33,126 nt of DNA from Planctomyces sp. SH-PL62 (GCA_945893045.1 CAMDEA010000095.1:1-33126); one strand, 5' to 3'; positions 7,345 through 19,204 are shown, numbered from the stretch's first letter. Program-made: numbers and translations. The notes: generated by a model not told the origin, from the sequence alone.

Positions 7345-10300
7345 CTAAAAGTCCGTGTCGCTGCCGGATTCTCCGTTGGCGAGGTCGGTGATCTTGTCGA
7401 GCGCTCCGCCGTTATCGGCGACGAGATTGGCCCAGAAGGCGTCCAGACTGGAGCTGCCGGTCAGCGTGTCGGCGTCGTTGTCGTTGAAGACGGTTTGATT
7501 CGCGCCGTCGTCGCCATTGAGTCGGAAGCCGTCGGTCAAGCCGCCGCCGCTCTTGATGTTGGCCACTCGCGACAAATAACTGCCGTTGCTGGCCCATTCC
7601 TCCAGGACGTGAGCCAGGGCATGTGAAACGTTGTCGTAGGCGGTGTAGCCGGCGACGAGGATGTCTTCATCGCTGTTGCCGACGAGGCGATCCGCGCCTC
7701 GGCCACCGATCATCAAATCGCGGCCCTTGCCGCCGTTGAGATCGTCGTTGCCGTCACCGCCGAGGATCAGATCGTTGCCTCCGCCGCCTTTGACGTTGTC
7801 GTTCCCGGCCCCCGCGTGGATGCACGCCGCGACGTTGATTGAGTCGCTGATCTGAATGTAGTCATCAGCCGCTTGTCCGAAGATGACGATCTCGGCGAAA
7901 CCGCCGGCGGGTGGAGCAACGGTCTGTTGGAAGACCACGTGTCGGTCAGGCGGTTGGTGATCGTGACTTGCAGAGTGCCGTCGTTGCCTTGCGGATTGAC
8001 ATGGATGCGATCCGCTACCGTGAGGCTGCCGACGACGAGAGCCGTTCCGCCCTCCGTACTGCACACGCCTGTTTGCAGGCTGGCATAGCCGACATTGAGA
8101 GCGAGGCTGGTCGTCGCCACTCCGCCGTCGTCATCCGTCACCCGGAATTCAACCGTGTAAGCCCCCGCCGTTGCCGGCGTGAAGTTGAGATTCAGCCCCG
8201 ACCCCGTGGCCACCACGGCATTGGCACCGTCGCGCACGGTCCACGCGGTCGTGTGCGTGTCCTGAGTGCCCACGTCGGTGAAGCCCGCGACCGAGTAGGC
8301 CAGCGGCTGCCCCGGTACGCCCACCGTCGGTCCATGGATGGCTCCGGTGATCACCGGAGCCACGTTTTCGACGGTGACTTCGGTCTCGGCGATCGTGACG
8401 TTGCCCGCGAGGTCTTCGACTCTCACGGAAACGGTGTGAACGCTGGGGCCGTCGAGACCGAAGAACGACGCGGGATGACCGTCATCGAACTGGCCATCGT
8501 TGTCCGAGTCCCACGCGATGCTCGCGATTCCCGACAGCGCGTCGGTGGATGACGAGCCATCGAGCAGAATCGTCGAACCTTCAAAGACCGAGAACGGTTC
8601 GCCCGTCACGACGGTCGGTCGCGTCTTATCGATGTTGATTTGGATCGTCTTGATCGCCTCGCGATTGCCGACGACGTCGATGGCTTGGTAGTGGATCGTG
8701 TGCAGTCCCTCGGACGTGAGCGTGAGGCTAGCCGAGTCGCCGAGCACCGTGACCGCCAAGCCGCCGTCGATCGAATACAGAATTTGGCGGACACCCGATC
8801 CGCCGGGATTGTCCGCGGCCGACTGATTCAGCGTGACGTCGGTGTTGAACCAACCGGCCGCGTTGGGAGCGGTCGTCGTCGCTGCGGTCGTGACGGGCGG
8901 GATGACGTCGCCAGTGATTTCGATTTCCGCTTCGGCTCCGATGGGCGGAGTTTGGTCGGTGTCGAGCAGCACCGTGTTGCTCACCGGAGTTCGTCCGCCG
9001 GGAATTTCGGCCGCCGATTTGATGACGGCTTGGTATGACAGCGAACCTGTTTCACCGGCATCGAGCGTGCCGATGTCCCAAGTGATTCGGCCGTCCGCGA
9101 TGACTCCGCCGCCATTGACGGTTAGCGATTGGAAGAAGCGTTCGTCGAAGTCGTCGAAGATCACTCCGCTGGTCAATGGGTTTTCGCCGTTGTTCGCGTA
9201 GGTGACGGTGTATTCGAGCGTGTCGCCCGGAGTCGCCTTCAAGTCGCCGTCGGCATCGACCAGCAACGTGACCGATTTCTCCAGGTCGAGATAATCCGGC
9301 ACGTCGCCGACGAAGATCACGCGCGTCGCGGCGTCGTTCCCCTCGAATTGATAAAACTCCGGATCGGCGGCGACCTGGATGATGTGTGCTCCGTCGGCCG
9401 TGCTGGTCCAGGGCATGTTGACGATCACGTAGCCGCTGGACTCGAAGTCCACGAGCACCGTGCCGATTTCAAACGTCTGCAATGCTCCACCCACGGGGAA
9501 GATGCTGTTGATCGTGACCGGCACGTCGTTCACGGCCACGTCGCCGGCGTAATGCACGAAGGCGATGATCTGAATCGTGTCGCCAATGAACTGCGGCTGC
9601 GAACTGAAGATGATGTCTTCCGAATAGACATAGACGTCGCCGGGCTGCGGCGTGCCGTCTTCCAGTCGAGGCGTGCCACTGCCTGGGCCGGTGCCGCCAC
9701 CGCCGGGCGGGACGATGCCGATCCCTCCCCCCGAAGGAGGCGACGTCGGCAGCGGCGGTGTCGGACAGACATCAATGACCGTCAGTGTGGTCTCGAAGCT
9801 GCGGCTCAGCGTGTTGTCGGTGACTTCGACGCGCAGGCCATACGTGCCCACGTTCTGCGGCGCGATGATCGTTTGCTGGAAGTGGCCGCCGACATCCGTG
9901 TGCGCTCCCGTGTAAGTGGAGAGCACTTGATGCGTGCCTGGATCGAGAATCTTCACGGTGACTTGGGCACCTTGAACGACGTAGTCCTCGATGCCGGGGA
10001 CCGCAAAGAAGTCGTAGTCCGCTTCGCCAATGATCGATGCAACATGCCCCGCACACGCCGTCACCGGCGACACATCCACAACGATGCGTGCTCCGGAAAC
10101 CTCGAAGTCCGGGCTGCCGACTTGCAGCACTTGGCTGGACTGATTGTTCGATTCCTTGGTTTCGGCAATCGTGTTGTTCGGATCAACCTTGACGCCGATC
10201 AGGCGGAAACTCTCGGTGGGGAACGACACCGGATCGGACGAAATGACGACCGATTGTCCCGCGTCCAAACTGGCGATCGTGACGGTGCCCAGCGAGATGC

Positions 10301-13300
10301 CGAAGTCCAGGAAGCTCACGTCGATGTTCGACGCCGCAATCAACCCCGCGTTGGTGATCGTGGCCGAGATCGTGACCAATTCGCCGGCCTGGGGATTGAT
10401 CGGCGAGAACGTGATGCTGCCGGGGCGAACGGTCAGGTCCGGGGCGTACGCGATGTTGATGTCACCGACGTCTTCGCTGGACAGGCCGCCGTCATCGGTC
10501 ACTCGGAGCGACACCGTGACCGTGCTGCCGCCGGCGATGCCTAGCGAAGAGAAGGTCGGCGACATTCCGACTTCGTCACCGTGCGCGGCCGCCGATCCGG
10601 TTTCGCCGAACAGGCCGTCGCCATCCAAATCCCACTCGTAGGTCAGCGTCGTATTCGACTGATCTGGATCGGATGTGCCGCTCGCATCGAGCTGCACCGA
10701 CTCGCCCACAATGACCGTGTACGGCCCGCCCGCGTCGGCTGTCGGCGGCTCATTCAGGATGACCGTGACATCGAACGTGTCGGTCAGACTTCCCAAGTCA
10801 TCGTCACTCACGGTGACGCTGACGGTAAACGTGTCAGCCGTTGTGTAGGTGTGATTGAGATCAAAGTCGCGATCGCCGACCGCGAGTGCGAACGTCTGGT
10901 CGCCGCTGCCATCGCCGAAGTTGACCGTGACCTCGTGAGTGTCTGGTGTCCCCGGATCGGTGAACGTGATGCCGTCGCGACTGAAGACACCATGCACCGG
11001 CGCGGGGAGAGTTTCGTCGGAACCCGCATCGAACGCGGGGGCCACGTTGTGGACCGTGACGGATGCGGTCGCCGACGAGGCCAAGCGGCTGATCGTGACG
11101 CCGTAGGTTCCCACCGGTGTGTTGTCGTACCACAGGCTGTCGCCGCTGCTCACGAAGAGATACTGGGCCAACAACGGGATTTGAATGACGGTGTTGTCGA
11201 TGGCGAAATCTTCCGGGATGTCGTTCGGCTGACTGCCGAAATAGGTCGGCCCCGAACCGGCGGGAGCGGCACTCGTGGCCAGAGCGCCCGGCACGCGATG
11301 AAACGCACCGGAGGGGAGCAGCACATTGCTCGAACTGAAAATGCCGAGCATCCCGGTGCCAAACACGCCATTGCCAAAGTGATACGCTCCGAACCGTTGC
11401 AGACGAATCGTGTCGCCGCCGTGAATGCCAAGCGATGCCAGCGAAATCGGCGTGGCATCGGGTGCTGGATCGGAGTTGACATGCAGGTAAGTGGCGGCGG
11501 GATTGATCGCCAGCGAGGCCACGACGGTCTCGCCGGTGATCGACGTGGACGAACTGCCGCCATCGTCATCGCTGATTGTCAGTGACACCGTGAATTCATC
11601 GGAGGCCGTTCCGGTCAGCGGGTGATCGTCGGCAAAGAACCGTGTCGTGTTGAAGGTGCCCAGCGTGCCGTCGATGATCACCGCCGTACTGACACCGTCG
11701 CTCCACATCGCCGTTCCGCTGAACGTCTCGCTCGCCACGCCCAGCGCCGGATCGGCGAACGTCCCGCTGACCGTGACCGACTGGCCCTCGTTGATGTCAG
11801 CCGCATTCGACGCAATTGACGTGATTGTCGGAGCCACGTTGGTCACGTCGATTGTCGCTGTGCCGGTGTCGGTCAAACCGCCGTTGTCGGTCACGCGAAG
11901 TGACACGACAACACTCGACGGTCCATCAAGCCCAGCCGCGGAGAAAGCTGGATTGCTTCCGATCTCGTTGCCGCGCATGGCACCGGCACCCGTTTCACCA
12001 AAGATCGCATCGTCATCCAAATCCCATTGGTAGATCAGCGTCGAACTCGATTGATCGGGGTCGCTGCTGTTCGATCCGTCCAAGACGACGGTGCTTCCTT
12101 CCGCCACGGAGTACGGTCCGCCGGCATCCGCGACCGGCGGCTGATTGGTCTGAACCTGGTAGACAGTTCCCGACGCACCGCTATTGCTGAACGCCGGCCC
12201 GAAGGTACCGCCGAAGACGCAAATTGTTCCGGAAAACGTGTTGCTTCCGTAGTAGAGAGCGATGCGGCCACCGCCGCCGCCACCGCCGCCGCCAAAGCCC
12301 GATGTACCGGTGCCGGCACCACCGTCGGCGCAGATGAGGCCCGTGCCGGTCACTGTCCCACCTGTAAGCCAGATGGAGCCGCCCGCGCCACCGCCGCTCG
12401 CCAAGCCGCTGCCGTCAAGGCCGTGAGCGGTAACTTGTCCGTCGACCTGAAGCGTGCCGGAAACGATCAGGCGAATCGCTCCGCCACCGGCACCACCGCT
12501 GCCGCCGCCGTTGAAGCTGCGGCCGCCGCCGGAACCAAGGGTGGAAGGCTCGGCCGCGGATCCGTATGTGCTCCCGCCGACGCCGAGGTACGGGGGAGCT
12601 CCACTGTAGAAGCGGTCATAGCCAACGCCGCCCGTACCCCCGTGCCCGCCGCCGCCCGCCGCCTCGGGGGCGCCGCCGCCGGCGCCCGGTCCTTGGCCGC
12701 CCGCGAAGCCCAGGCCGTCCGCGGTGATTCGTCCTGTCGCCTGAACCGTCAAGTTGCCCGCGCTGACCGTCGAGGATCCCGGCATGGTGAAGATGGCACC
12801 GCTATGAACCGTAATGGCACCAAAGGTCAGCGAGCTGTTGCCGACATCGGTGGCGAAGGTCGTGTAAACATGCAGATGCCCGCTGGGGACCGTTTGATCG
12901 ATGAAAGCGACGGTTCCCGCGCCGGCCGGTGAGTTGAACTGGGCCGCTGGGATACCGGCGCTAGCCGTGGAGGCAGTAAAGCCGGAGAAGCTGCCGGCCT
13001 GGTTGTAGTAAATCGCCATACGTCCGCCGCCGCCGGCACCGCCGCCTCCATAGTTGCTGGTGCTGAAACCTGCACCGCCGTCGGCGCGGAAGGCACCGCT
13101 TCCGGCCAGGGTGCCGGTGGTGACCCAGATCGATCCGCCTGCGCCGCCGCTAGCGGCGCGGCCGCTGCCGGTGGTGCCATTGGCCGTGATTTGGCCATCG
13201 AGCTGCAACGTGTCCGCGACAATGAGGCGAATCGCACCGCCGCCGGCACCCCCCGGTCCCTCGCTAGTGCTGCCGCCTCCGGAGCCAAGCAGAGTTGGCA

Positions 13301-14921
13301 TGAGGGCCGAGTCGTTGACTGCGCCCCCCGGAGCAACCTGGAAGAAGAGACGATCAAAGCCTGTACCGCCGGCACCACCATGCCCGCCGCCACCACCGGC
13401 TTCGGACCTCAATGCCCCGGCACCCGGTCCTTGACCGCCCGCAAAGCCGAGGCCGTCCGCGGTGATTCGTCCTGTCGCCTGAACCGTCAAGTTGCCCGCG
13501 CTGACCGTCGAGGATCCCGGCATGGTGAAGATGGCACCGCTATGAACCGTAATGGCACCAAAAGTCAGCGAACTGTTGCCGACATCGGTGGCGAAGGTCG
13601 TGTAAACATGCAGATGCCCGCTGGGGACCGTTTGATCGATGAAAGCGACGGTTCCCGCGTTGGCCAGTGAGTTGAACTGGGCCGCTGGGATACCGGCGCT
13701 AGCCGTGGAGGCAGTAAATCCGGAGAAGCTGCCGGCCTGGTCGTAGTAAATCGCCATACGTCCGCCGCCGCCGGCACCGCCGCCTCCATAGTTGCTGGTG
13801 CTGAAACCTGCACCGCCGTCGGCGCGGAAGGCACCGCTTCCTGCCAGGGTGCCGGTGGTGACCCAGATCGATCCGCCTGCGCCGCCTCTAGCGGCGCGGC
13901 CGCTGCCGGTGGTGCCATTGGCCGTGATTTGGCCATCGAGCTGCAACGTGTCCGCGACAATGAGGCGAATCGCGCCGCCGCCGGCACCCCCCGGTCCCTC
14001 GCTGGTGCTGCCGCCTCCGGAGCCAAGCAAAGTTGGCATGAGGGCCGAGTCGTTGACTGCGCCCCCCGGAGCAATCTGGTAGAAGAGGCGATCAAAGCCT
14101 GTACCGCCGGCACCACCATGACCGCCGCCGCCCGCAGCCTCGGAGGCACCGCCGCCAACGCCCGGTCCTTGGCCGCCCGCATAACCTCGCCCATCGGCAC
14201 TGATCTGGCTGGTAGAATCAACGATCATGTCCCCTAGCGTCAAATTCAATCCGCCGACTGAGCCAGCCGAATGCGTCACCGTCGCGCCGTTGATGAGCTG
14301 CAACGAATCAAAGCTGTGAGCACCGTTCGCGGTCAACGTCGCACCGATGACGGCGATGTCTTGTCCGTCGAAAGTCGTGTTGCCCGACGCGATGATCTGC
14401 GATGCCGTGAAGACCGTGTCCGCGCTGTAAGCACTGAACGAGAACGCAAACACGTCGCCGGTCAATTCGCCCCCCACACCGTCTTGATCCTGATCCATCA
14501 GATTGCCGTCTAAGTCTTCGATGTCCGGCCCGACCTGGATTCGATAGATGCCTCGCTCCGACTGTGCAGCGAAGCCGATCCGGTAGCTATTCCCACCCAA
14601 CGACGTGATGTCCGTGGCGGCAACCCCTCCATCAGGCCCGGCGATGGAAACATCCTCGATCGTGAAACTGCCGCCGACCAGGCTGAAGTCGATCGCTTCG
14701 TTAAACGTGACATCCACCGAGTCGAGCGTGTCCGAACGGAGATTGACCGGCGAATCGGCCGCCGACGCGATGAATGGTCCGGCCGCCAGCAGGACACGAT
14801 CCTCATAGACTTCCACGAAACTGCGGCGCAATGCGCGTCGCGATGCGGCCCGGTGGGCCAATCGACGATTCCCGCGAAGAGTGCGTTGAGTCATCTGCTG
14901 CAACCATTCAAAAGTGCGCAT
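7345..14921 (-). CDS. Giant surface protein (Gly-rich, PKD, CARDB, RTX), frameshifted
   Basis: About 2,520 residues if one frameshift is bridged. The N-terminus is basic and carries YEDRVLLAA at residues 39-47, a variant of the LEPRxLL motif of large planctomycete exported proteins. Then come an Ig-like domain (about 50-170), three Gly-rich modules with GGAGGGAIRL and GGGGRMAIYY signatures (about 210-930), several PKD domains (e.g. PPVADAGGPYSV, PPTADAGGPYTV), a CARDB-like domain (SITFSPINPQAGELVTIS), a DUF11-like repeat (GDTLEYTVTYANNGENPLTS), further PKD units, and C-terminal RTX repeats (GGGGNDLILGGDGNDDLNGG). Frame one stays open to 7767, but the RTX part lies in the frame open to 7345; homology switches near 7935-7945. 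GAGG lies about 10 bases before the start. Probably an adhesin or envelope structural protein; 175 bases downstream of the kinase gene. Confidence 0.8.
12713..14188 (-). repeat. 738-base tandem repeat within the surface-protein gene
   Basis: Two nearly identical units, about 12713-13450 and 13451-14188, each encoding 246 residues of the Gly-rich module. The same phrases (e.g. GGCCGTCCGCGGTGATTCG) recur exactly 738 bases apart, with only scattered substitutions. A third, diverged unit follows towards the C-terminus (about 12200-12710). The near identity implies recent duplication or gene conversion. Confidence 0.85.
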
Positions 14922-14976
14922 CGCTGTTTCCTCAAAATCACGGATGGTTGAAATTCAGTGAAGGCTCGCCGGGAGC

Positions 14977-15001
14977 GAGCGTGCCTGACCGACGCACGCT
15001 C
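14977..15001. repeat. Hairpin between kinase and surface-protein genes
   Basis: An 8-bp stem, GAGCGTGC/GCACGCTC, with a 9-base loop in the 174-base gap upstream of the giant gene. There is no T-run, so it is more likely a small intergenic repeat than a terminator. Confidence 0.4.
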
Positions 15002-15095
15002 CGGCCCTGCCGAGTGAATTGCCGAATGCAGGTCAGAGTGACACGCGATCTGGCAGAAAAAGCGAATTGGCACGAAATCGGTTTGGGGCCGAGAA

Positions 15096-18000
15096 TCACC
15101 AAGCCAGACCGATCGTCGCGAGTTGGTGGTGGACGGCGGTCAGATCCCAGACCGTGACCGTGCCATCGGTCAGGCCGAAGGCGAGCTGCGAATGATCTGG
15201 GCTGAGGTCCAATGAATTGATCGGAGTCGCTTCGGAGGGCAGGACGAGAATTGGTTTGCGTGCTCTGAAATCCCACAGGCTGACATTCACACCGCTCAGC
15301 GCCAGCCAGGATCGATCCGCCGTGATCGCGAATCCGTCGCTGAAGGGAAGGCTGCGGCCGAAGCTCGGAGTCGGCTCCAAATCCAAAATGGACGACTCAC
15401 CCGTCGAAATGTCCAACAGTCCGAAGATTGGGGTCTTGAAGGTTTCGTGCTGACCATCGACGAACAGCAGGCGATTTTCATCCAAGAAGGTGAAGCTTCC
15501 GGCTCTCGGCGTGATTTCAGGCAGTGGCAGCGCCTGCGAGGTCTCCAAATCCCAGGCGCTCAACTGCCCGCGAACGTGCTTCCGCCACGCGAGCTTCCGG
15601 CCGTCAGGACTGAATCGCACGAGAATGGAATACTGATCGGTGGGAGTGGCGATACGTTCGTTGCCGCGCCAGACACCAACTCCAAGCTGTCCGGCAACGA
15701 CCACGAGTTGGCCGTCGGGGCTGAACGCCACGTCGTACAGAAGATTCCCTAGCTGCCGCGTCTCGTGGTTCAACAACGTCGCGATTCGTTGAGGAGACTC
15801 CGGCGAACGGACATCAAAGACCGCCGCGCCGCCAACCCAATCGACGGCCGCCAGCCGTTGGCTGTCCGGGCTAAACGCGAACGCATGCACGGCCCCGACA
15901 GCTCCCACCGAGACGGAAAAACGGCTCAACGGCCGCAAGCTCCGCGAGTCCCACAGGGACGCCGTGCCATCAACGCTGCCACAGACCAAGAGCTTTCCAT
16001 CGGGACTGAACTTCACCTGATTGATGATGCCCTGATGAACCGCCAGTTCACGCTTCTCGCCGCTGCCGCGCAGATTCCACAGCCGGACATGGTCGCTGGA
16101 GGCCGACACCAAGATCGACCCCGCCGGAGAAAATGCCACCGTGTTGACAAAGCCGGGATGATTGAGCAACGCCACCTCACGATTGGCGACGACGTCCCAA
16201 AGTCGCACCGTGCCGGTGCGGCTCGACGGCACGGCCAGGATCGGTTGGGCTGGATGAAACGCGACAGTAAAAAACTGATCGTCCGACCGGACGGTGGTGC
16301 GCTGATTCCAGTCCGCCGTTTCAAAAACGCGAGTGCCATCGATGCAGGCACAGGCGAGAAACTTGCCGTCGCCACTAAACGCAACGTCCACCAGCGCCTG
16401 CCGAGTGACCGGCAACGTCTTCACAAACTTGCGCTGCGGAATGTCCCAGATCACAATGCCGTCGATTTCAGCCGTGCGGTACGCTCCGACCAACGTCTTG
16501 CCGTCGGCGGACAGAGCCGCGCGCACGAACGGCTCATCCTTCAAACCACGGAACTCGAACTCGACCTCGCCAGTCGCGACGTTCCACATGCGGACTCGCT
16601 GCTCTCCCTTCGAGCAGGCCAGGACATGCTCGCCATCTGGCGTGAGCACACACGAGACCGCGACGACCGCACGTCGTTCGGCACCGATCAGTCCTTGCAG
16701 TTCACGGCGAACCGTCCAGGAGCTTAGATCACCGGCGCTCTGGCCGGTCTCTGACCGAGCCATGCTCCGCAACTTGATGACTCCGGAATCATCCATCGTG
16801 ACCAGAGACTGACCATCGGCAGAAAATGACATGGCATAGACGCCGGACTTGTGATCGCGGAACTCGGCCACCACTTGGCCGGTCGCCGCTTCTCGCAACT
16901 GAATCACTTCGGAGAAGGCCACCGCGATGATCTTCCCGGAGGGATCAATCGCGACTGAGGACGTTGCGCCTGTGATGTCGGCCGGACGTAGCCAAACGGT
17001 CGGCTCGTTTCCGACGAAATCACCCAAACATGCGACGGCTTCCTGACGCAAACTTTCGCGATCGCGCGCCGGCGTCTCTAGTTGCGCAGCTTCTGAAATC
17101 CGATTCCAAGCGGCTGTGCGATAGCCCGTCGCTCGCGCGAGTCGAATGGCTCGCGACTCACGGACCAGCGAGTCGTACAGATTGGCGACCGCAGTTTGAC
17201 GCTCGGCCAAGTAGCGATTGCGTTCTTGAAGAACTCGCCAGTAACTCGCGCCGGCCAGCACTGCGAGTGTTACGACAGAGACCACGATCGTGCTGGCCAA
17301 AGCCGGATTGCGCCGACACCAGCGAGCAACTCGTCCCGCCAGTCCGATACGACGCGCGTGGATGGGTTCGTCGTGCAGATAGCGACGCAAATCATCGGCC
17401 ATCTCGCCTGCCGACTGGTATCGCCGCTGCGGCTCTTTCGCCATCGCTTTCAGACAGATCGTTTCCAAGTCCGCCGGAATGCCGGACTTCACAAGACGCG
17501 GAGACTTCGGCTCCTCATGAATGACGGCATGCAGAACACTCAGCCCGCCACCCGGAAACGGCGTCTGTCCCGTCAGCAGTTCGTACAACATCACGCCGAG
17601 GCTGTAGACATCGCTGCGGCCATCAACTTCGTGAGCCTTTCCGCGAGCTTGTTCCGGCGACATGTACGCCGGAGTCCCCATCAGGTCTCCCTGCTGGGTC
17701 AAGGTTGCGACGGCATCGGTTTGCAGTGCCAATCCGAAGTCGGCCAGCACCGGCTGCCCATCGCGGTCCATCATGACGTTCGCCGGTTTGACGTCGCGAT
17801 GCACGATGCCACAACTGTGGGCATACTCGAGCGCGTCGGCGACACGCGCGGCCCACGTAGCCGATTGCTCCGGCGACGGGGGTGAATCGCGCATCGCTTG
17901 AGCCAGCGTCGGGCCGGGCATGAATTCGTAAACGATGTAGGTCACATCGCCATCGTGCGCGACCTCGTGGATCGGCACGATCGCCGGATGCCGCAGCCGA

Positions 18001-18632
18001 GCTGCGCTCTGAGCCTCGCGCAATGTGCGGTTACGAGAACTCTCATCTTCCACGAATTCCGCGCGCGGCACTTTGATCGCCACTTCGCGCCGCAGAGCGG
18101 GATCCCAGGCACGATAGACCGTCGCAAAGCCACCGCGTCCGACTTGCTCACGCATTTCATAGCGACCGAGTGTCGCCGGCATCGTCTCACGCCGCGCGCC
18201 GCCGTCCTGGGAAACTCGATTCGTCCGGGGCGTTGCCACCTGGTCCGCCAGTAAGCGGAGCAGTTCTTCGCTCCGACCCGGAAATCGCAACTCCAGTTCG
18301 GAGGCAGTCGGAGCAGAACCGCAAGACGTCCGGACTCGCAACTCTTCCAGAATCAGATCGGTCGACGGCAGTCCGTTGTCCGCCAGTTCGGGAAATCGCC
18401 GCAGGTACTCCTCGACAGGCACGGTCTGTCCGCGAACCCAGCGGTGCTCCAGATCGACCTTCACGAGTTCGCCCAGCAACTGCGTCCGACCGGCCGTGTC
18501 GTGCGCGGACAGATGCGCGGTGATGTCCGGCTCGCCGGTCTGCCATTCCTCCTCGAAACGCTCGATGGCGTGGACTCGCCGCAGCCACGCGGGATCCAAG
18601 TCGATCGTCGGATCTTGGACGTTGTCGGTCAT
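15096..18632 (-). CDS. Ser/Thr protein kinase with WD40 repeats
   Basis: A 1,178-residue protein. After a 155-residue N-terminal region typical of planctomycete kinases comes a Hanks-type kinase domain: glycine loop GRGGFATV (166-173), lysine in VAIKV (187), HRDVKPANV (278-286), DFG (298-300), GTPAYMSPEQ (319-328). A single membrane helix follows (about 444-464, NPALASTIVVSVVTLAVLAG), a short coiled coil, then about ten WD40 repeats to the C-terminus (many ending in WD, e.g. VRLWDV, ASLWDS, VTVWDL). The kinase is thus cytoplasmic and the WD40 propellers are probably on the other side of the membrane. The start overlaps the sigma-factor stop (ATGA), so translation is coupled. All catalytic residues are present. 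Confidence 0.95.
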   Translation of the reverse strand: MTDNVQDPTIDLDPAWLRRVHAIERFEEEWQTGEPDITAHLSAHDTAGRTQLLGELVKVDLEHRWVRGQTVPVEEYLRRFPELADNGLPSTDLILEELRVRTSCGSAPTASELELRFPGRSEELLRLLADQVATPRTNRVSQDGGARRETMPATLGRYEMREQVGRGGFATVYRAWDPALRREVAIKVPRAEFVEDESSRNRTLREAQSAARLRHPAIVPIHEVAHDGDVTYIVYEFMPGPTLAQAMRDSPPSPEQSATWAARVADALEYAHSCGIVHRDVKPANVMMDRDGQPVLADFGLALQTDAVATLTQQGDLMGTPAYMSPEQARGKAHEVDGRSDVYSLGVMLYELLTGQTPFPGGGLSVLHAVIHEEPKSPRLVKSGIPADLETICLKAMAKEPQRRYQSAGEMADDLRRYLHDEPIHARRIGLAGRVARWCRRNPALASTIVVSVVTLAVLAGASYWRVLQERNRYLAERQTAVANLYDSLVRESRAIRLARATGYRTAAWNRISEAAQLETPARDRESLRQEAVACLGDFVGNEPTVWLRPADITGATSSVAIDPSGKIIAVAFSEVIQLREAATGQVVAEFRDHKSGVYAMSFSADGQSLVTMDDSGVIKLRSMARSETGQSAGDLSSWTVRRELQGLIGAERRAVVAVSCVLTPDGEHVLACSKGEQRVRMWNVATGEVEFEFRGLKDEPFVRAALSADGKTLVGAYRTAEIDGIVIWDIPQRKFVKTLPVTRQALVDVAFSGDGKFLACACIDGTRVFETADWNQRTTVRSDDQFFTVAFHPAQPILAVPSSRTGTVRLWDVVANREVALLNHPGFVNTVAFSPAGSILVSASSDHVRLWNLRGSGEKRELAVHQGIINQVKFSPDGKLLVCGSVDGTASLWDSRSLRPLSRFSVSVGAVGAVHAFAFSPDSQRLAAVDWVGGAAVFDVRSPESPQRIATLLNHETRQLGNLLYDVAFSPDGQLVVVAGQLGVGVWRGNERIATPTDQYSILVRFSPDGRKLAWRKHVRGQLSAWDLETSQALPLPEITPRAGSFTFLDENRLLFVDGQHETFKTPIFGLLDISTGESSILDLEPTPSFGRSLPFSDGFAITADRSWLALSGVNVSLWDFRARKPILVLPSEATPINSLDLSPDHSQLAFGLTDGTVTVWDLTAVHHQLATIGLAW

Positions 18633-19204
18633 ACGGATTCCACGCAGGAAACGGCCAACTCTTCCAGTTCCGCCAACACGCGAAACACCGTCCGCCGCGA
18701 ACGTTTCACTTGGCCCGCGATTTCATCCACCGAATGCCCCTGAAGCTGCAACGACATGATGTCCCGATAGCTGGCAGGCAATCGGCGGACAAAATGACTA
18801 AGCGTCTCGTAGAACATCGCCAAGTCTTCCGGTCCCGGCTCCGGCTGTGGGAGTTCCCGTGGCCGAGCCGAAGCGTCCAAATCTCCGTCAAGCGGAGTCT
18901 CGCGCCGCACGTCGCGTCGTTGCTGATGATGAAATCGCGCCGCTTGTTGAACTTTGCGGTAGGTGATGGCCGCCAGCAAATGCCACACAGCCCCTGACTC
19001 ATTCAATTCCAATTGCCCGTCACGCAGCCGCCGGAAAAAACTCTGATAGACCGACTGCACCACATCCTCTGGATCGACTCGTTTCCGAATCTGTTCCGGC
19101 AACCGATTGCGAGCCAGCCCCAGCAGACGCTGCGAATACTTCTCGACCAGCTCCCGCTCAAATCCCGGCACTCTCCTCAGAATTCGAGTTAGCGAGTCGG
19201 TCAT
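18629..19204 (-). CDS. ECF RNA polymerase sigma factor
   Basis: A 191-residue protein. The region-2 part (YSQRLLGLARNRLPEQIRKR, DPEDVVQSVYQSFFRRL) and the region-4 helix-turn-helix (LPASYRDIMSLQLQGHSVDE, then IAGQVKRSRRTVFRVLAELE) mark an extracytoplasmic-function sigma factor. Members next to Ser/Thr kinase genes are a recognised planctomycete type in which kinase and sigma factor are thought to form a signalling pair. I chose the ATG at 19204, where homology begins; an upstream start at 19393 would add 63 residues that run into a terminator hairpin. The stop codon overlaps the kinase start by four bases. Confidence 0.9.
   Translation of the reverse strand: MTDSLTRILRRVPGFERELVEKYSQRLLGLARNRLPEQIRKRVDPEDVVQSVYQSFFRRLRDGQLELNESGAVWHLLAAITYRKVQQAARFHHQQRRDVRRETPLDGDLDASARPRELPQPEPGPEDLAMFYETLSHFVRRLPASYRDIMSLQLQGHSVDEIAGQVKRSRRTVFRVLAELEELAVSCVESV

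Noticed and set aside
7925..7950. Programmed ribosomal frameshift in the giant gene
   Set aside because: No slippery heptamer or clear downstream structure at the junction; a simple one-base deletion or sequencing error is sufficient.
12200..14190. Periodic GCCGCC-rich sequence considered as a CRISPR or microsatellite array
   Set aside because: The repeats are 738 bases long and encode Gly-rich protein in one frame; there are no short regular repeats with unique spacers.
7873..14808. Many long plus-strand open frames opposite the giant surface-protein gene
   Set aside because: Arg/Asp/Val-rich translations without domains, mirror images of the PKD and Gly-rich codons on the minus strand; GC-rich antisense shadows.
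15217..18759. Plus-strand open frames opposite the kinase-WD40 gene
   Set aside because: The minus strand has clear kinase and WD40 motifs throughout; the plus-strand frames have no recognisable content.
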